From Conexibacter sp. (lineage in GTDB: Bacteria; Actinomycetota; Thermoleophilia; Solirubrobacterales; 70-9): 55,965 bases of DNA. This document shows, piece by piece, positions 8,878-17,821 of this stretch. The translations under genes were made by a program, and so were the position numbers. How positions within the stretch are numbered: position 1 is the first letter of the stretch; each line of letters begins with the position of its first letter. The DNA lies in assembly GCA_018263295.1 (NCBI GenBank), contig JADFCZ010000027.1, forward strand, positions 1 through 55,965, written 5' to 3'. Under the pieces are notes generated by a model, which was given only the letters and a program-made list of their open reading frames with translations, was not told the origin of the DNA and searched no databases.

Positions 8878-10541
8878 GCGGCCGGGTGCGGATCCTCCCG
8901 CTGGGCGGGCTCGGCGAGATCGGCAAGAACATGACCCTCATCGAGTACGACGGCCGGATCGTGGTCGTCGACACGGGGCTGATGTTCCCGACCGCCGACA
9001 TGCTCGGGATCGACCTCGTCCTGCCCGACTTCTCCTACCTCCGCGGCCGGATCGACGACATCGAGGCGATCGTCCTCACCCACGGCCACGAGGACCACGT
9101 CGGAGCGCTGCCGTACGTCCTCCGCGAGATCGGGATCCCGCCGGCCATCTACGGCGGCCGGCTGACGGTCGGCATGGTCCGCTCGAAGCTCGAGGAGCAC
9201 AAGCTCAAGGACGCGCCGCTGCGCGACCTGGAGCCCGGCCGCCCGGTGAGCGCCGGGCCGTTCGAGATCGAGATGATCCACATGTCGCACTCGATCCCCG
9301 ACGCCTGCGCGGTCGCGGTGACGACGCCGGTCGGGACGATCCTGATCACCGGCGACTACAAGTTCGATCAGACCCCGGTCGACGGCCGGCCCGCCGACTT
9401 CGCGCGGCTCGCGCGGCTGGGGGACGAGGGGCTGCTCTGCCTCTGCGGCGACTCGACCAACGCCGACCGGCCGGGCGTGGCGATGTCGGAGGCCAGCGTC
9501 GGGCCGGCGCTGCTCGAGACGTTCTCGCGCTGCGACGGCCGGATCATCGTCACCTGCTTCGCCTCGAACGTCCATCGCGTCCAGCAGGTCGTCGACGTCG
9601 CCGACGAGCTCGGGCGCAAGGTCGCGCTCGTGGGCCGCTCGATGCGGAAGAACTTCAACATCGCCTCGAACCTCGGGATCGCGAACGCCCCCGACGGCCT
9701 GCTGATCCAGCCGCGCGAGATCGAGGACTACCCGGACGAGGAGGTCATCGCAATCTCGACCGGCAGCCAGGGAGAGCCGCTGTCGGCGTTGCGGCGGATG
9801 GCCCACGGCGAGCACCGCGACGTCCAGCTCCACTCCGGCGACACGGTCGTCTTCTCGGCGACGCCGGTGCCCGGCAACGAGCGCTCGGTCAACGAGACGG
9901 TCGACCGGATCTTCGAGATCGGCGCGCGCGTCATCACCGCCGCCGACGCTCCGATCCACGCCTCCGGCCACGGGTACCAGGAGGACATGAAGCTGATGCT
10001 CAACCTGACCCGGCCCCGCTATGTGATGCCGATGCACGGCGACTACAAGCGAATCCGCCTGCACGCGGGCCTCGCCGAGTCGGTCGGGATCGAGAGCGAG
10101 CGGATCTTCCGGGGCCGCAACGGAGTCCCGCTCGAGATCGACGCCGACGGCGCCCGCTTCGGCGACGATATCGGCGCCGGGATGATCTTCGTCGACGGCC
10201 TCGAGCTCGGCGAGCCCGACGACGCAGCGCTCCGCGACCGCCGCATGCTCTCGGCCGACGGGCTCGTCATCGTCGTCGCCACCGTCTCGCTCGAGGACGG
10301 CGAGGTCGCCGCGGATCCCGAGATCACCTTCCGCGGCGTCCCGATGCGCGACGGAGACGACAGCGAGCGCCTGATCGACGAGATCGCCGACGTCGTCGAG
10401 GACCGGCTCGAGGACGCCCTCGAGGGCCACGTCCGCGAGCCCGCCCTGATCCGCCAGGACGTTCACGACGCGGTCGCCAAGTTCGTCTTCAAGCGGCTGA
10501 AGCGCCGCCCGATGGTCCTGCCGGTGGTAATCGAGGTGTAG
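8874..10541 (+). CDS. rnj: Ribonuclease J
   Basis: 555 residues. Metallo-beta-lactamase/beta-CASP nuclease with 5'-to-3' exonuclease and endonuclease activity on RNA. The zinc motif HxHxDH is His70-Gly-His72-Glu-Asp74-His75. The beta-CASP segment with ACFASNVHR-type and GRSMRKN motifs lies around residues 225-265, and the HASGHGYQED and MPMHGDYKRI histidine motifs follow near 360 and 385. A C-terminal domain of about 100 residues is present. Its GTG start is coupled to dapA, as in many actinobacteria. A REP-like hairpin starts 6 bases after its stop. Confidence 0.95.
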   Translation: MSGRVRILPLGGLGEIGKNMTLIEYDGRIVVVDTGLMFPTADMLGIDLVLPDFSYLRGRIDDIEAIVLTHGHEDHVGALPYVLREIGIPPAIYGGRLTVGMVRSKLEEHKLKDAPLRDLEPGRPVSAGPFEIEMIHMSHSIPDACAVAVTTPVGTILITGDYKFDQTPVDGRPADFARLARLGDEGLLCLCGDSTNADRPGVAMSEASVGPALLETFSRCDGRIIVTCFASNVHRVQQVVDVADELGRKVALVGRSMRKNFNIASNLGIANAPDGLLIQPREIEDYPDEEVIAISTGSQGEPLSALRRMAHGEHRDVQLHSGDTVVFSATPVPGNERSVNETVDRIFEIGARVITAADAPIHASGHGYQEDMKLMLNLTRPRYVMPMHGDYKRIRLHAGLAESVGIESERIFRGRNGVPLEIDADGARFGDDIGAGMIFVDGLELGEPDDAALRDRRMLSADGLVIVVATVSLEDGEVAADPEITFRGVPMRDGDDSERLIDEIADVVEDRLEDALEGHVREPALIRQDVHDAVAKFVFKRLKRRPMVLPVVIEV

Positions 10542-10545
10542 GCAA

Positions 10546-10586
10546 CCCCGGCGGAATGCTCCGCTGCGCGTCCGCTTCCGCCGGCC
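10546..10586. repeat. REP-like hairpin, copy 1 (after rnj)
   Basis: A 9-bp perfect stem (CCGGCGGAA at 10548-10556 with TTCCGCCGG at 10576-10584) closes a 19-base loop. A second copy with an almost identical loop follows ccdA at 49573. No T-run follows, so it is not a classical terminator; RNA 3'-end protection or attenuation is possible. Confidence 0.6.
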
Positions 10587-10627
10587 GGCGGGCGGGAGGG
10601 GGAGGCCGGCGGACTGTTGCGCGCCTG

Positions 10628-10738
10628 CTTTTTGGCGTGGCTCGGAGCCCGCTGATCAAGGAAGAGGTCGGCGCAGCGGCCTCCGGCCGTAAGCCGGCCG
10701 ATGACGCCGAGCAGCGGCCTCCGAGCCCGCCCAAAAAG
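10628..10738. repeat. 111-bp element with 27-bp imperfect terminal inverted repeats
   Basis: Left arm 10628-10654 (CTTTTTGGCG... to ...CCCGCTG) and right arm 10712-10738 match at 23 of 27 positions in inverted orientation. The outer ends are CTTTTT and AAAAAG. The interior holds a small CCGGC/GCCGG hairpin, and a 13-base direct repeat GCAGCGGCCTCCG occurs at 10673 and 10711. It has no coding capacity. It could be a MITE-like remnant or a bidirectional transcription-end structure between rnj and the convergent kinase gene. Confidence 0.45.
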
Positions 10739-10773
10739 AGGCCCGCCGGATCAGGGAGGGGGATCCGGCGGGC
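10734..10773 (-). terminator. Rho-independent terminator for the sensor kinase operon
   Basis: Perfect 12-bp stem (GCCCGCCGGATC at 10741-10752 with GATCCGGCGGGC at 10762-10773) and a 9-base loop. Read on the minus strand it is followed by CTCTTTTT. It sits downstream of the kinase stop. Confidence 0.75.
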
Positions 10774-10906
10774 TCGCAATTGGCTCAGGCTGGCCAATCA
10801 GGTGCCGCTCGGCCGATTTGGGGAGGACCGGGCGGCTGTTGTCTCGTCCGCGGGGAATACTCGGACCCGGGCTTAAAGACCCACTCAAGCGCGGTAAAGA
10901 GTTCGC

Positions 10907-12361
10907 TCAAACTTTCGCGGCGGTCTCGGCTGCCGCCGGGCTCAGCGGCAGGCGGATCTCGAAGCAGGCGCCGCCGCCGCCGTTGACGGCGCGGACGGAG
11001 CCGCCGTGGGCGACCGCAACGGCGCGGACGATCGAGAGGCCGAGGCCGGTTCCGGTGCCGTTGCGAGTGCTGCGGTCGGCCGGGCCCTCGCCGCGGACGA
11101 ATCGCTCGAAGACCTGCAACTCCATGCCGGAGGGCAGTCCGGGACCGTCGTCGCGGACGGTGAGAAGGGCCTGACCGTCGTCCTCGGCGAGGTCGATCCG
11201 GACGGTCGTGCCGGCCGGGGTGTGGCGGATCGCGTTCTCGAGCAGGTTGAGGACCATCCGGTGGAGCTCGTCCGGGTTGCCCGTGACCGGCGCGGCGTGC
11301 TCGAGCTGCGCCTCGAACGTGTGCCCGTCGGCGACCGGGCCGACCTCCTCGAGGGCCTCGGCGGCGACCATCGCCAGGTCGCATTCGACCCGGGAGCCGA
11401 CCCGGCCCGCGTCGGCCCGAGCGAGCAGGAGGAGGTCGCCGACGAGCCGGTTCATCCGCTTCGAGCTGCGGAGGGCCGATGCGACGGCCGCGGCGTCGTC
11501 GTCGGCGTCCGGGTCGGCCGCCAGCGACTGCTCGAGCAGCTCGAGGTTCGCGAGGATGCTGGTGAGCGGCGTCCGCAACTCGTGGGAGGCGTCGGCGACG
11601 AACTCGCGCTGCCGCTTCATCGCTCCCTCGGTCTCCGACCGCGAGGCGTCGAGCTCGCGCAGCATCTGATCGAGGGTCCGCGCGAGCTCGGCGACCTCGT
11701 CGTCGCTCTCCGGCTCCGGGATCCGCCGCGACGGGTCGCGGGTCGCCGCGATGTCGCCCGCGGCCACGGTGAGCGCGGCGATCGGGCGCATCGCCCGGTT
11801 GGCGACGGCCATCCCGGCGATGAAGGAGAGGAGCGAGCCGATCGCCACACCGCCGGCCAGGAACAACCAGAGCCGCCCGATGGTCTCGTCGACCGCGGAC
11901 TCGGGTCTCGCGTACTGGACGTAGAGGGGGCTGTTGGTTCCGGTGAGGAGGCTGTTGGTCGTGAAGATCTGGGCCGTCGCGACCTGGAACGGCCCGTAGG
12001 CGATGACCTTCGAGGGATCCGGCGATCCGAATCCGGGCGACCCCGGGGTCTCGCCGAGCACGGTTCCGGCGGCGTCGACGATCCTGATCTCGGCGTCGTC
12101 GAGGGCGATCTGCTGGAGATCGCTTGCGTTGGGCTGACCGGACGGCGTGATCCCGATCTGGTTGGCCAGCGAGAGGGCGTTGCCCTTCAGCTCGTTCTCG
12201 AAGTCGGTGTGGAGGCGATCGGTGACCAGCCGGCCGACGACCAGGGCGAACCCGATCAGGATGATCGCCGTCAGTGCCGCGGAGACGATCGCGATCCGGA
12301 TCCGGACCGGAAGCCGCCGGGAGCGTGCGTAGAGGTTCTTGAGACCCTGCACCGGGTTCAT
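10907..12361 (-). CDS. Two-component sensor histidine kinase
   Basis: 484 residues from the ATG at 12361, four bases after the regulator's stop; an ATG at 12391 overlapping the regulator is less likely. Layout: first membrane helix 22-43, extracytoplasmic sensor of about 120 residues, second membrane helix 163-187, HAMP domain, dimerisation domain with phospho-acceptor His260 in DASHELRTPL, then an HATPase domain with N, G1 (VRDDGPGLP) and G2 (TGTGLGLSIV) boxes. This is the MprB/TcrY-like trans-membrane kinase arrangement. The signal is unknown. It is probably co-transcribed with the OmpR-type regulator upstream and ended by the terminator at 10734-10773. Confidence 0.93.
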   Translation of the reverse strand: MNPVQGLKNLYARSRRLPVRIRIAIVSAALTAIILIGFALVVGRLVTDRLHTDFENELKGNALSLANQIGITPSGQPNASDLQQIALDDAEIRIVDAAGTVLGETPGSPGFGSPDPSKVIAYGPFQVATAQIFTTNSLLTGTNSPLYVQYARPESAVDETIGRLWLFLAGGVAIGSLLSFIAGMAVANRAMRPIAALTVAAGDIAATRDPSRRIPEPESDDEVAELARTLDQMLRELDASRSETEGAMKRQREFVADASHELRTPLTSILANLELLEQSLAADPDADDDAAAVASALRSSKRMNRLVGDLLLLARADAGRVGSRVECDLAMVAAEALEEVGPVADGHTFEAQLEHAAPVTGNPDELHRMVLNLLENAIRHTPAGTTVRIDLAEDDGQALLTVRDDGPGLPSGMELQVFERFVRGEGPADRSTRNGTGTGLGLSIVRAVAVAHGGSVRAVNGGGGACFEIRLPLSPAAAETAAKV

Positions 12362-12365
12362 CGGC

Positions 12366-13055
12366 TCACGTTCTGACCACGTAGCCGGCACCCCGCTTCG
12401 TGTGCAGGATCCGATCCTCTCCTCCCTCTTCGAGCTTGCGCCTGAGGTTGCTGATGAACACGTCGATGGTGTTCGTCATCGAGGTCGGGTCGTAACCCCA
12501 GACCTCCTCGAGCAGGCGCTCGCGTGAGATCACGAGGCGCTCGTTGCGCATCAGGAACTCGAGCAGCTCGAACTCGCGATTGGTCAGGTCGACGACGCGC
12601 TCCCCGCGCGTCACCTCTCTGGTCCCCGGGTTCAACACCAGGTCGCCCACCGTGAGCGAGGCCGTCCCACGGGGCGGGCGCCGCCGCAGCAGCGCCCGGA
12701 TCCGTGCGAGCAGCTCGGCCCGCTCGAACGGCTTGACGAGATAGTCGTCGGCGCCCGCGTCGAGGCCCTCGACCCGGTCGCCGGTATCGGTGCGCGCCGT
12801 CAGGATCAGGATCGGGACGTCGCCGGCGGCCCGCAGCTTGCGACAGACCTCGACGCCGTCGAGCTTCGGCAGGCCGAGGTCGAGGATGACGAGGTCGGGA
12901 ACGAACTCCGCGGCCATGCCGAGTGCCTCCTCGCCGTCGCTCGCGGTCCGGACCTCGTGGCCCTCCTGGCGCAGCGACCGGCGCAGCACGTCGGCGATGT
13001 CCTCGTCGTCCTCGACGACGAGCACTCGCCCGATCAGGTTGTCGGCGTCGCTCAC
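12366..13055 (-). CDS. OmpR/PhoB-family response regulator
   Basis: 229 residues from the GTG at 13055. Receiver domain (residues 9-122) with acidic pocket EDD, phospho-acceptor Asp59 in VILDLGLP, the LTA motif and Lys108 in DYLVKPF. The C-terminal winged helix carries the NREFELLEFLMRN and SNLRRKLE elements. The GTG is chosen because TAGAAT, a near-perfect -10, ends 7 bases upstream, in line with leaderless transcription; an ORF extension to 13190 would add a low-complexity tail. It is divergent from ftsK. Confidence 0.93.
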   Translation of the reverse strand: MSDADNLIGRVLVVEDDEDIADVLRRSLRQEGHEVRTASDGEEALGMAAEFVPDLVILDLGLPKLDGVEVCRKLRAAGDVPILILTARTDTGDRVEGLDAGADDYLVKPFERAELLARIRALLRRRPPRGTASLTVGDLVLNPGTREVTRGERVVDLTNREFELLEFLMRNERLVISRERLLEEVWGYDPTSMTNTIDVFISNLRRKLEEGGEDRILHTKRGAGYVVRT

Positions 13056-13062
13056 GCGAGCG

Positions 13063-13068
13063 ATTCTA
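13063..13068 (-). promoter_or_regulatory. -10 element TAGAAT for the response regulator
   Basis: The minus-strand TAGAAT ends 7 bases before the GTG start, and no ribosome site is present. Confidence 0.55.
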
Positions 13069-13183
13069 AAGACCGCCGTGGGCGGGCTCGACGGCTCCCG
13101 ACGCGGCACGCAACGCCGCATCCGCAGCGGCGAAAAGGGGCTCTGCGCAGGGGACGGAGAGGAGGCGTCGAAGGGGTCGGCAG

Positions 13184-15694
13184 ATGTCAAAGAAGCGATC
13201 CCTGCGACCGAAGGCGCGCAGCACCAAGGCCTCTGCCAAGCTAGGCAAGAAGCCGGTTGCGCGCAAAACCCCTGCGCCCCCCCGCGAGCTCGAGCAGCGT
13301 CACCTCGACCTGATCGGCCTCGGGCTGCTCGCGGCGGCCCTCTACCTCGGCTTCGTCCTCTATGCCGGCTGGGACGGCGGACTCGGCGGCTCCGGCCTCG
13401 AGGTTGCCCTCACCTGGACCGGAGGAGCCGTCGCCTACGCGGTCCCGATGCTGCTCGCCGGGTGCGGGCTCGCACTCGTGATCAGGCCCCTGCTCAGCGT
13501 TCCGGGCGCGATCAACGCGGGGGCGATCCTGCTCGTCGCCGGGCTCCTGCTCGCCTTCGCCGCGGGAACGGCGGGGCTCGGGCCGGACCAGCCCGTGCGC
13601 ACCGACGTCTTCGTCCCCGACTTCTTCACCGCGCACGGCGGCGTCCTCGGTGAGGCCCTCTATTGGGCCTCGACGACGCTGTTTCAGACCGTGGGCGCCC
13701 ACATCATCGCCGTGCTGATGGTCCTCAGCGGAATCCTGCTGCTCAGCGGCAGGCCGCTGGTCGGCCTGATCGGATCCGGGGCGGAGGCCGCCGGACGCGC
13801 GCGCCACGCAACCGGGGAGATGGCGCGTTCGGTCCGCGAGCGTCGCGACCGGGCGGGTCAGCACGTCGGAGACGGCTGGACGACCGAGCACTACCCCGAG
13901 GACGACGAGCTCCTCTCCGGAGCGATGACGGCGCCGCTCGGAAACGAGGACGAGACCGACGAGTTCGACTTCGACGCCGCCGCGGGCGAGTCCGAGGACG
14001 CCGAGGAGACCGACGGCGCCGTCGCCGAGCACGCGTTCGACGACGACGGCTACGTCGAGGGCGGGGAGGATGCCGAGGAGGAGCCCGCACCCGACCCGGT
14101 CGTGGCGGCCCAGCCCGAGGAGGCCGCGGCGGAGGAGATCGCCATCACCCGGACTCCGATGGGCGCCAAGCGCGGCGGCATCACCGAGTCCGAGGAGATC
14201 GACTACCGCAACCCGCCGGCGAAGCTCCTGCGGAAGGGCAGCGAGGCCGGCGACCGGGGACCCGATCGCCGCGAGATGGAGAAGACCGCGCGAGCGCTGC
14301 TGGAGGTGCTCAGCCACTTCAAGATCGAGGCGAAGCTCATCGGCACGGTCACCGGACCGCACGTGAGCCGCTACGAGCTCCAGCTCGCGCCCGGCACCAA
14401 GGTCGGGAAGATCGCCCAGCTCAAGGACGACCTGGCCTACGCGCTGGCGTCGACCGACATCCGCATCCTCGCCCCGATCCCCGGCAAGAAGGCCGTCGGG
14501 GTCGAGGTTCCCAACAGCCGCCGGAAGATGGTCCGCCTCGGCGACATCTACCAGGGACGCCCCGAGGGCTCTTCGCCGCTGCTTTCCTGGCTCGGCAAGG
14601 ACATCTCCGGTCAGGCCGTCTCGATGGACCTCGCGAAGATGCCGCACGTCCTCGTCGCCGGCACCACCGGCTCGGGCAAGTCGGGCTCGGTCAACGCCAT
14701 CCTGACCTCGATGCTCCTGCACGCCTCGCCGAACGAGCTCCGGCTCGTGCTCGTCGACCCGAAGCAGGTCGAGCTCAACCACTACGACTCGGTACCGCAC
14801 CTGCTGACCCCGGTCGTCACCAACGCCCGGGTCGCCTCCAACGTGCTCGAGAACCTCGTCGCCGAGATGGAGGAGCGCTACACCGTCATGGGCAAGGCCC
14901 GGGGCCGCAACCTCGAGGAGCTGAACAAGATCCGGCGCAAGGCCGGGGAGGCGCCGCTGCCGCACATCCTCTGCGTGATCGACGAGCTCGCCGACCTGAT
15001 GATGGTGGCTCCCGGCGAGGTGGAGGACTCGATCATCCGCCTCGCGCAGAAGTCGCGCGCGGTCGGCATCCACCTGCTGCTCGCCACCCAGCGGCCCTCG
15101 ACCGACGTCATCACCGGCACGATCAAGGTCAACATCCCGGCACGGATCGGCTTCGCGGTCGCCTCGCAGGTGGACTCGCGCGTGATCCTCGACCAGGGCG
15201 GCGCCGAGTCCCTGCTCGGGCAGGGCGACATGCTGTTCCGCCCGGTCGGCTCCTCGAAGTTGCAGCGGGTCCAGGGAGCCTTCGTCACCGAAGAGGAGAT
15301 CGCCCGGGTCGTCTCGTTCTGGTCGAAGCAGGGAGAGCCGAACTTCGACGTCGACCTGCTCGCCGAGAAGGCTCCGGTCGACGTCGACGGAGACGGCGGC
15401 GGCGAGTTCTCGCCCAACGAGGACGACCTGCTCGAGGACGCGATCCGGATCTGCGTCGAGACGGACACCGCGTCGGTCTCGATGATCCAGCGCCGCCTGC
15501 GAGTCGGCTACACCCGCGCCGGGCGGCTGATCGACATGCTCGAGCGGCGCGGCGTCATCTCGGGCTACGAGGGCTCGAAGGCACGCCAGGTCCTGATCGG
15601 CCCCGCCGACATCCCGCGCATCCTCGCCGGCGGCGGCGAGCCCGGCGACGGCCCGGCGACCGAGGGCGCCGGGCTCGAGACCGTCCAGGGCTGA
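13184..15694 (+). CDS. ftsK: DNA translocase FtsK/SpoIIIE
   Basis: 836 residues. Pumps chromosomal DNA through the closing division septum. The N-terminal part (about 40-195) has four or so membrane helices, followed by an acidic, low-complexity linker (about 230-320). The alpha/beta motor has the Walker A motif GTTGSGKS near residue 493 and the Walker B ILCVIDELADLM. The C-terminal gamma winged helix (SMIQRRLRVGYTRAGRLIDM) would read polar KOPS-type sites. The linker is short compared with E. coli and similar to Streptomyces. A GGGG-rich weak ribosome site precedes the ATG. Confidence 0.96.
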   Translation: MSKKRSLRPKARSTKASAKLGKKPVARKTPAPPRELEQRHLDLIGLGLLAAALYLGFVLYAGWDGGLGGSGLEVALTWTGGAVAYAVPMLLAGCGLALVIRPLLSVPGAINAGAILLVAGLLLAFAAGTAGLGPDQPVRTDVFVPDFFTAHGGVLGEALYWASTTLFQTVGAHIIAVLMVLSGILLLSGRPLVGLIGSGAEAAGRARHATGEMARSVRERRDRAGQHVGDGWTTEHYPEDDELLSGAMTAPLGNEDETDEFDFDAAAGESEDAEETDGAVAEHAFDDDGYVEGGEDAEEEPAPDPVVAAQPEEAAAEEIAITRTPMGAKRGGITESEEIDYRNPPAKLLRKGSEAGDRGPDRREMEKTARALLEVLSHFKIEAKLIGTVTGPHVSRYELQLAPGTKVGKIAQLKDDLAYALASTDIRILAPIPGKKAVGVEVPNSRRKMVRLGDIYQGRPEGSSPLLSWLGKDISGQAVSMDLAKMPHVLVAGTTGSGKSGSVNAILTSMLLHASPNELRLVLVDPKQVELNHYDSVPHLLTPVVTNARVASNVLENLVAEMEERYTVMGKARGRNLEELNKIRRKAGEAPLPHILCVIDELADLMMVAPGEVEDSIIRLAQKSRAVGIHLLLATQRPSTDVITGTIKVNIPARIGFAVASQVDSRVILDQGGAESLLGQGDMLFRPVGSSKLQRVQGAFVTEEEIARVVSFWSKQGEPNFDVDLLAEKAPVDVDGDGGGEFSPNEDDLLEDAIRICVETDTASVSMIQRRLRVGYTRAGRLIDMLERRGVISGYEGSKARQVLIGPADIPRILAGGGEPGDGPATEGAGLETVQG

Positions 15695-15740
15695 TGTCCC
15701 GGCCCGGAGCGGGCGCACTCTGCCTCGACCCGCACCTCGC

Positions 15741-15746
15741 AATACT
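15741..15746 (+). promoter_or_regulatory. -10-like AATACT for the RodZ-like gene
   Basis: AATACT ends 9 bases before the ATG at 15756, a weaker match to the TAnnnT pattern seen at other starts here. Confidence 0.35.
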
Positions 15747-15755
15747 GGGCGGCCG

Positions 15756-16547
15756 ATGAGCCGTTACGACCAGCAGCAGGGACCGGGTATCGGCGCGACC
15801 CTGAAGGACGCGCGGCGCCGGATGGGCATGGACATCAAGGAGGCCGAGGACCGGACCAAGATCCGGACCCGGTATCTGCGAGCGCTCGAGGCCGAGGACT
15901 GGGAGGTCCTGCCCGCGCCCGCCTACGTCCGCGGCTTCCTCCGGACCTACGGGCAGATCCTCGGACTCGACGGCGAGGCGCTCGCCGACCGCTTCCGGCG
16001 CAGCTTCGAGGAGCCCGCAGCGGCGGCGCCTCCGGAGCCCGTGATCCGCAACCGGCGACCGAACGGGGGCCGGCGCGCGCCCGGCTCGGGCCCGCCCTCG
16101 CGCAGCGGGCCGATCGTCGCGATCGGCGCCGGGGTCGTCATCCTTCTGATCGTGCTCGCGATCATCGGCATCACCTCCGGGGACGACGAGAGCCCCCCCA
16201 AGGCCAGGCCCGCCGAGAGAGGCAAGGCGAAGGACGCGGAGCGGGTGACGGATCCGGGCAAGTCGTCGGCCGAGCCGATCGACATCAGCGTCGAGCCCCT
16301 CGCGGCAACCAGGATCTGTCTCGTCGGGGGCGGTGAGGCCCTGATCGACTCGCAGGTGCTCGCGGTTGGCGCGACCGAGACCTTCTCCGGCGAGAAGAAC
16401 TACCGGCTCGACCTGATCGGCGGCGGATCGGTGAAGGTGAAGGCGGGCGGCGACGAGGAGAAGCTCGAGCCCGACGGCAACGCCACCTTCGAGGCCGACT
16501 CGGAGGGGATCAGCGAAGTGACCTACGCGGGACCGGACTGCCCGTGA
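15756..16547 (+). CDS. RodZ-like helix-turn-helix membrane protein
   Basis: 263 residues. An N-terminal Cro-like HTH of the RodZ type (about 10-80: IGATLKDARRRMGMDIKEAE, YLRALEAEDW, YVRGFLRTYG) is followed by a Pro/Arg-rich linker, one membrane helix (119-140) and an extracytoplasmic DUF4115-type beta domain. RodZ links MreB to the cell-elongation machinery; in actinobacteria with this gene order the role is less clear. The position between ftsK and cinA matches the HTH gene found there in Streptomyces. Its stop overlaps the cinA GTG start (GTGA). Confidence 0.8.
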   Translation: MSRYDQQQGPGIGATLKDARRRMGMDIKEAEDRTKIRTRYLRALEAEDWEVLPAPAYVRGFLRTYGQILGLDGEALADRFRRSFEEPAAAAPPEPVIRNRRPNGGRRAPGSGPPSRSGPIVAIGAGVVILLIVLAIIGITSGDDESPPKARPAERGKAKDAERVTDPGKSSAEPIDISVEPLAATRICLVGGGEALIDSQVLAVGATETFSGEKNYRLDLIGGGSVKVKAGGDEEKLEPDGNATFEADSEGISEVTYAGPDCP

Positions 16548-17821
16548 GCGTCCGCGCCGGCATCGTCGTCACCGGCACCGAGGTGCTGACCGGGCGGGTG
16601 ATCGATCGCAACGGGCCCTGGGTGTCCGAGCGCCTCGGCGAGCTCGGCTGCGAGGTTGCCGAGATCGTCTGCGTCGCCGACCGCCCCGACGACCTCCGCG
16701 GGGCGCTCGAGTTCCTCCGCGGCGGCGGGCTCGACCTGATCGTCACCACCGGCGGCCTCGGGCCGACCGCCGACGACCTGACCGCCGAGATCGTCGCCGC
16801 CTTCGCGGGCCGGGAGATGGTCCTCGACGAGGCGATGGAGAAGCGGATATCCGAGATCGTCGCCGGGTTCGCGCGGCGGATGAAGTTCGACCCCGAAGGC
16901 CTCCGCGACGGGACGCGAAAGCAGGCGATGGTCCCCGAGGGCGCGATCGCGCTCGATCCCGCGGGGACCGCTCCCGGCCTCGTCGTCGAGGCCCAGGGGC
17001 CGGTCGTGATCGTCCTTCCGGGGCCGCCTCGGGAGCTCCAGGCGATGTGGCCCGCCGCGATCGCCGCGGGTCCCGTCGCCGAAGTCCTCTCGGAGGCGGA
17101 CAGCTACGAGGTCGAGACGATGAAGATGTTCGGGATCCCGGAATCGACCTTGGCGAAGACGCTGCGCGAGATCGAGCGCGACATCGACCTGAGCCCGCTC
17201 GAGATCACGACCTGTCTGCGACGGGGTTCCGAGCTCGAGATCGACGTCCGCTATCGCGACACGGATCTCGAGCTGCGCGACTCGCTGTTCGTCGCGATCC
17301 GCGAGCGTCACGGGAGCTTCATCTACACCGAGCGCGGCGAGAGCATCGACGCCATCGTCGCCGGACTGCTCGCCGATCGCTCGATCGCTCTCGGGGAGTC
17401 CTGCACCGGGGGATTGCTGGCGGCCCGGATCACCGACCTGCCCGGAGCCTCCGCTTACTTCAAGGGCGGCGTCGTCGCCTACTCCGACCGTGCAAAGACC
17501 GATCTGCTCGGGGTCCCCGCGGATCTCGTCGCAAGCCGGGGTGCGGTCTCGCCCGAGGTCGCCGAGGCGATGGCACGGGGCGCGATGGAACGGTTCGACG
17601 CGGGCCTCGGCGTCGGCATCACGGGCATCGCCGGGCCGGGCGGCGGGACGGAGGAGAAGCCGGTCGGCTACGTCTGCATCTGCGTCGCCGATGCCGACGG
17701 CAACGTCCTGGCGCGCGATCCGAAGCTGCCGGGCAGCCGCGACGACGTCCGCGATCGCTCGGCGAGCGTCGCGATGCACATGATCAGGCGGCTGCTGATC
17801 GGCGAGGACCTGCCGCTCTAG
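16544..17821 (+). CDS. cinA: CinA family protein (nicotinamide-nucleotide amidohydrolase)
   Basis: 425 residues, standard two-domain form. Residues 1-170 form the MoCF-biosynthesis-like domain (GTEVLTGRVIDRN, TTGGLGPTADD); the C-terminal domain (about 265-425) has GESCTGGLLAARI, YSDRAKTDLLGV and GITGIAGPGGG and should deamidate NMN to NaMN. The GTG start overlaps the preceding stop by 4 bases. Proximity to recA is conserved in many bacteria. The TAG stop lies in a CTAG that also forms the stop of the convergent hydrolase gene. Confidence 0.94.
   Translation: MSVRAGIVVTGTEVLTGRVIDRNGPWVSERLGELGCEVAEIVCVADRPDDLRGALEFLRGGGLDLIVTTGGLGPTADDLTAEIVAAFAGREMVLDEAMEKRISEIVAGFARRMKFDPEGLRDGTRKQAMVPEGAIALDPAGTAPGLVVEAQGPVVIVLPGPPRELQAMWPAAIAAGPVAEVLSEADSYEVETMKMFGIPESTLAKTLREIERDIDLSPLEITTCLRRGSELEIDVRYRDTDLELRDSLFVAIRERHGSFIYTERGESIDAIVAGLLADRSIALGESCTGGLLAARITDLPGASAYFKGGVVAYSDRAKTDLLGVPADLVASRGAVSPEVAEAMARGAMERFDAGLGVGITGIAGPGGGTEEKPVGYVCICVADADGNVLARDPKLPGSRDDVRDRSASVAMHMIRRLLIGEDLPL

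Noticed and set aside
10556-10876. Small open frame in the rnj-kinase gap
   Set aside because: Overlaps the REP-like hairpin and the inverted-repeat element; composition is simple and no start signal is present.
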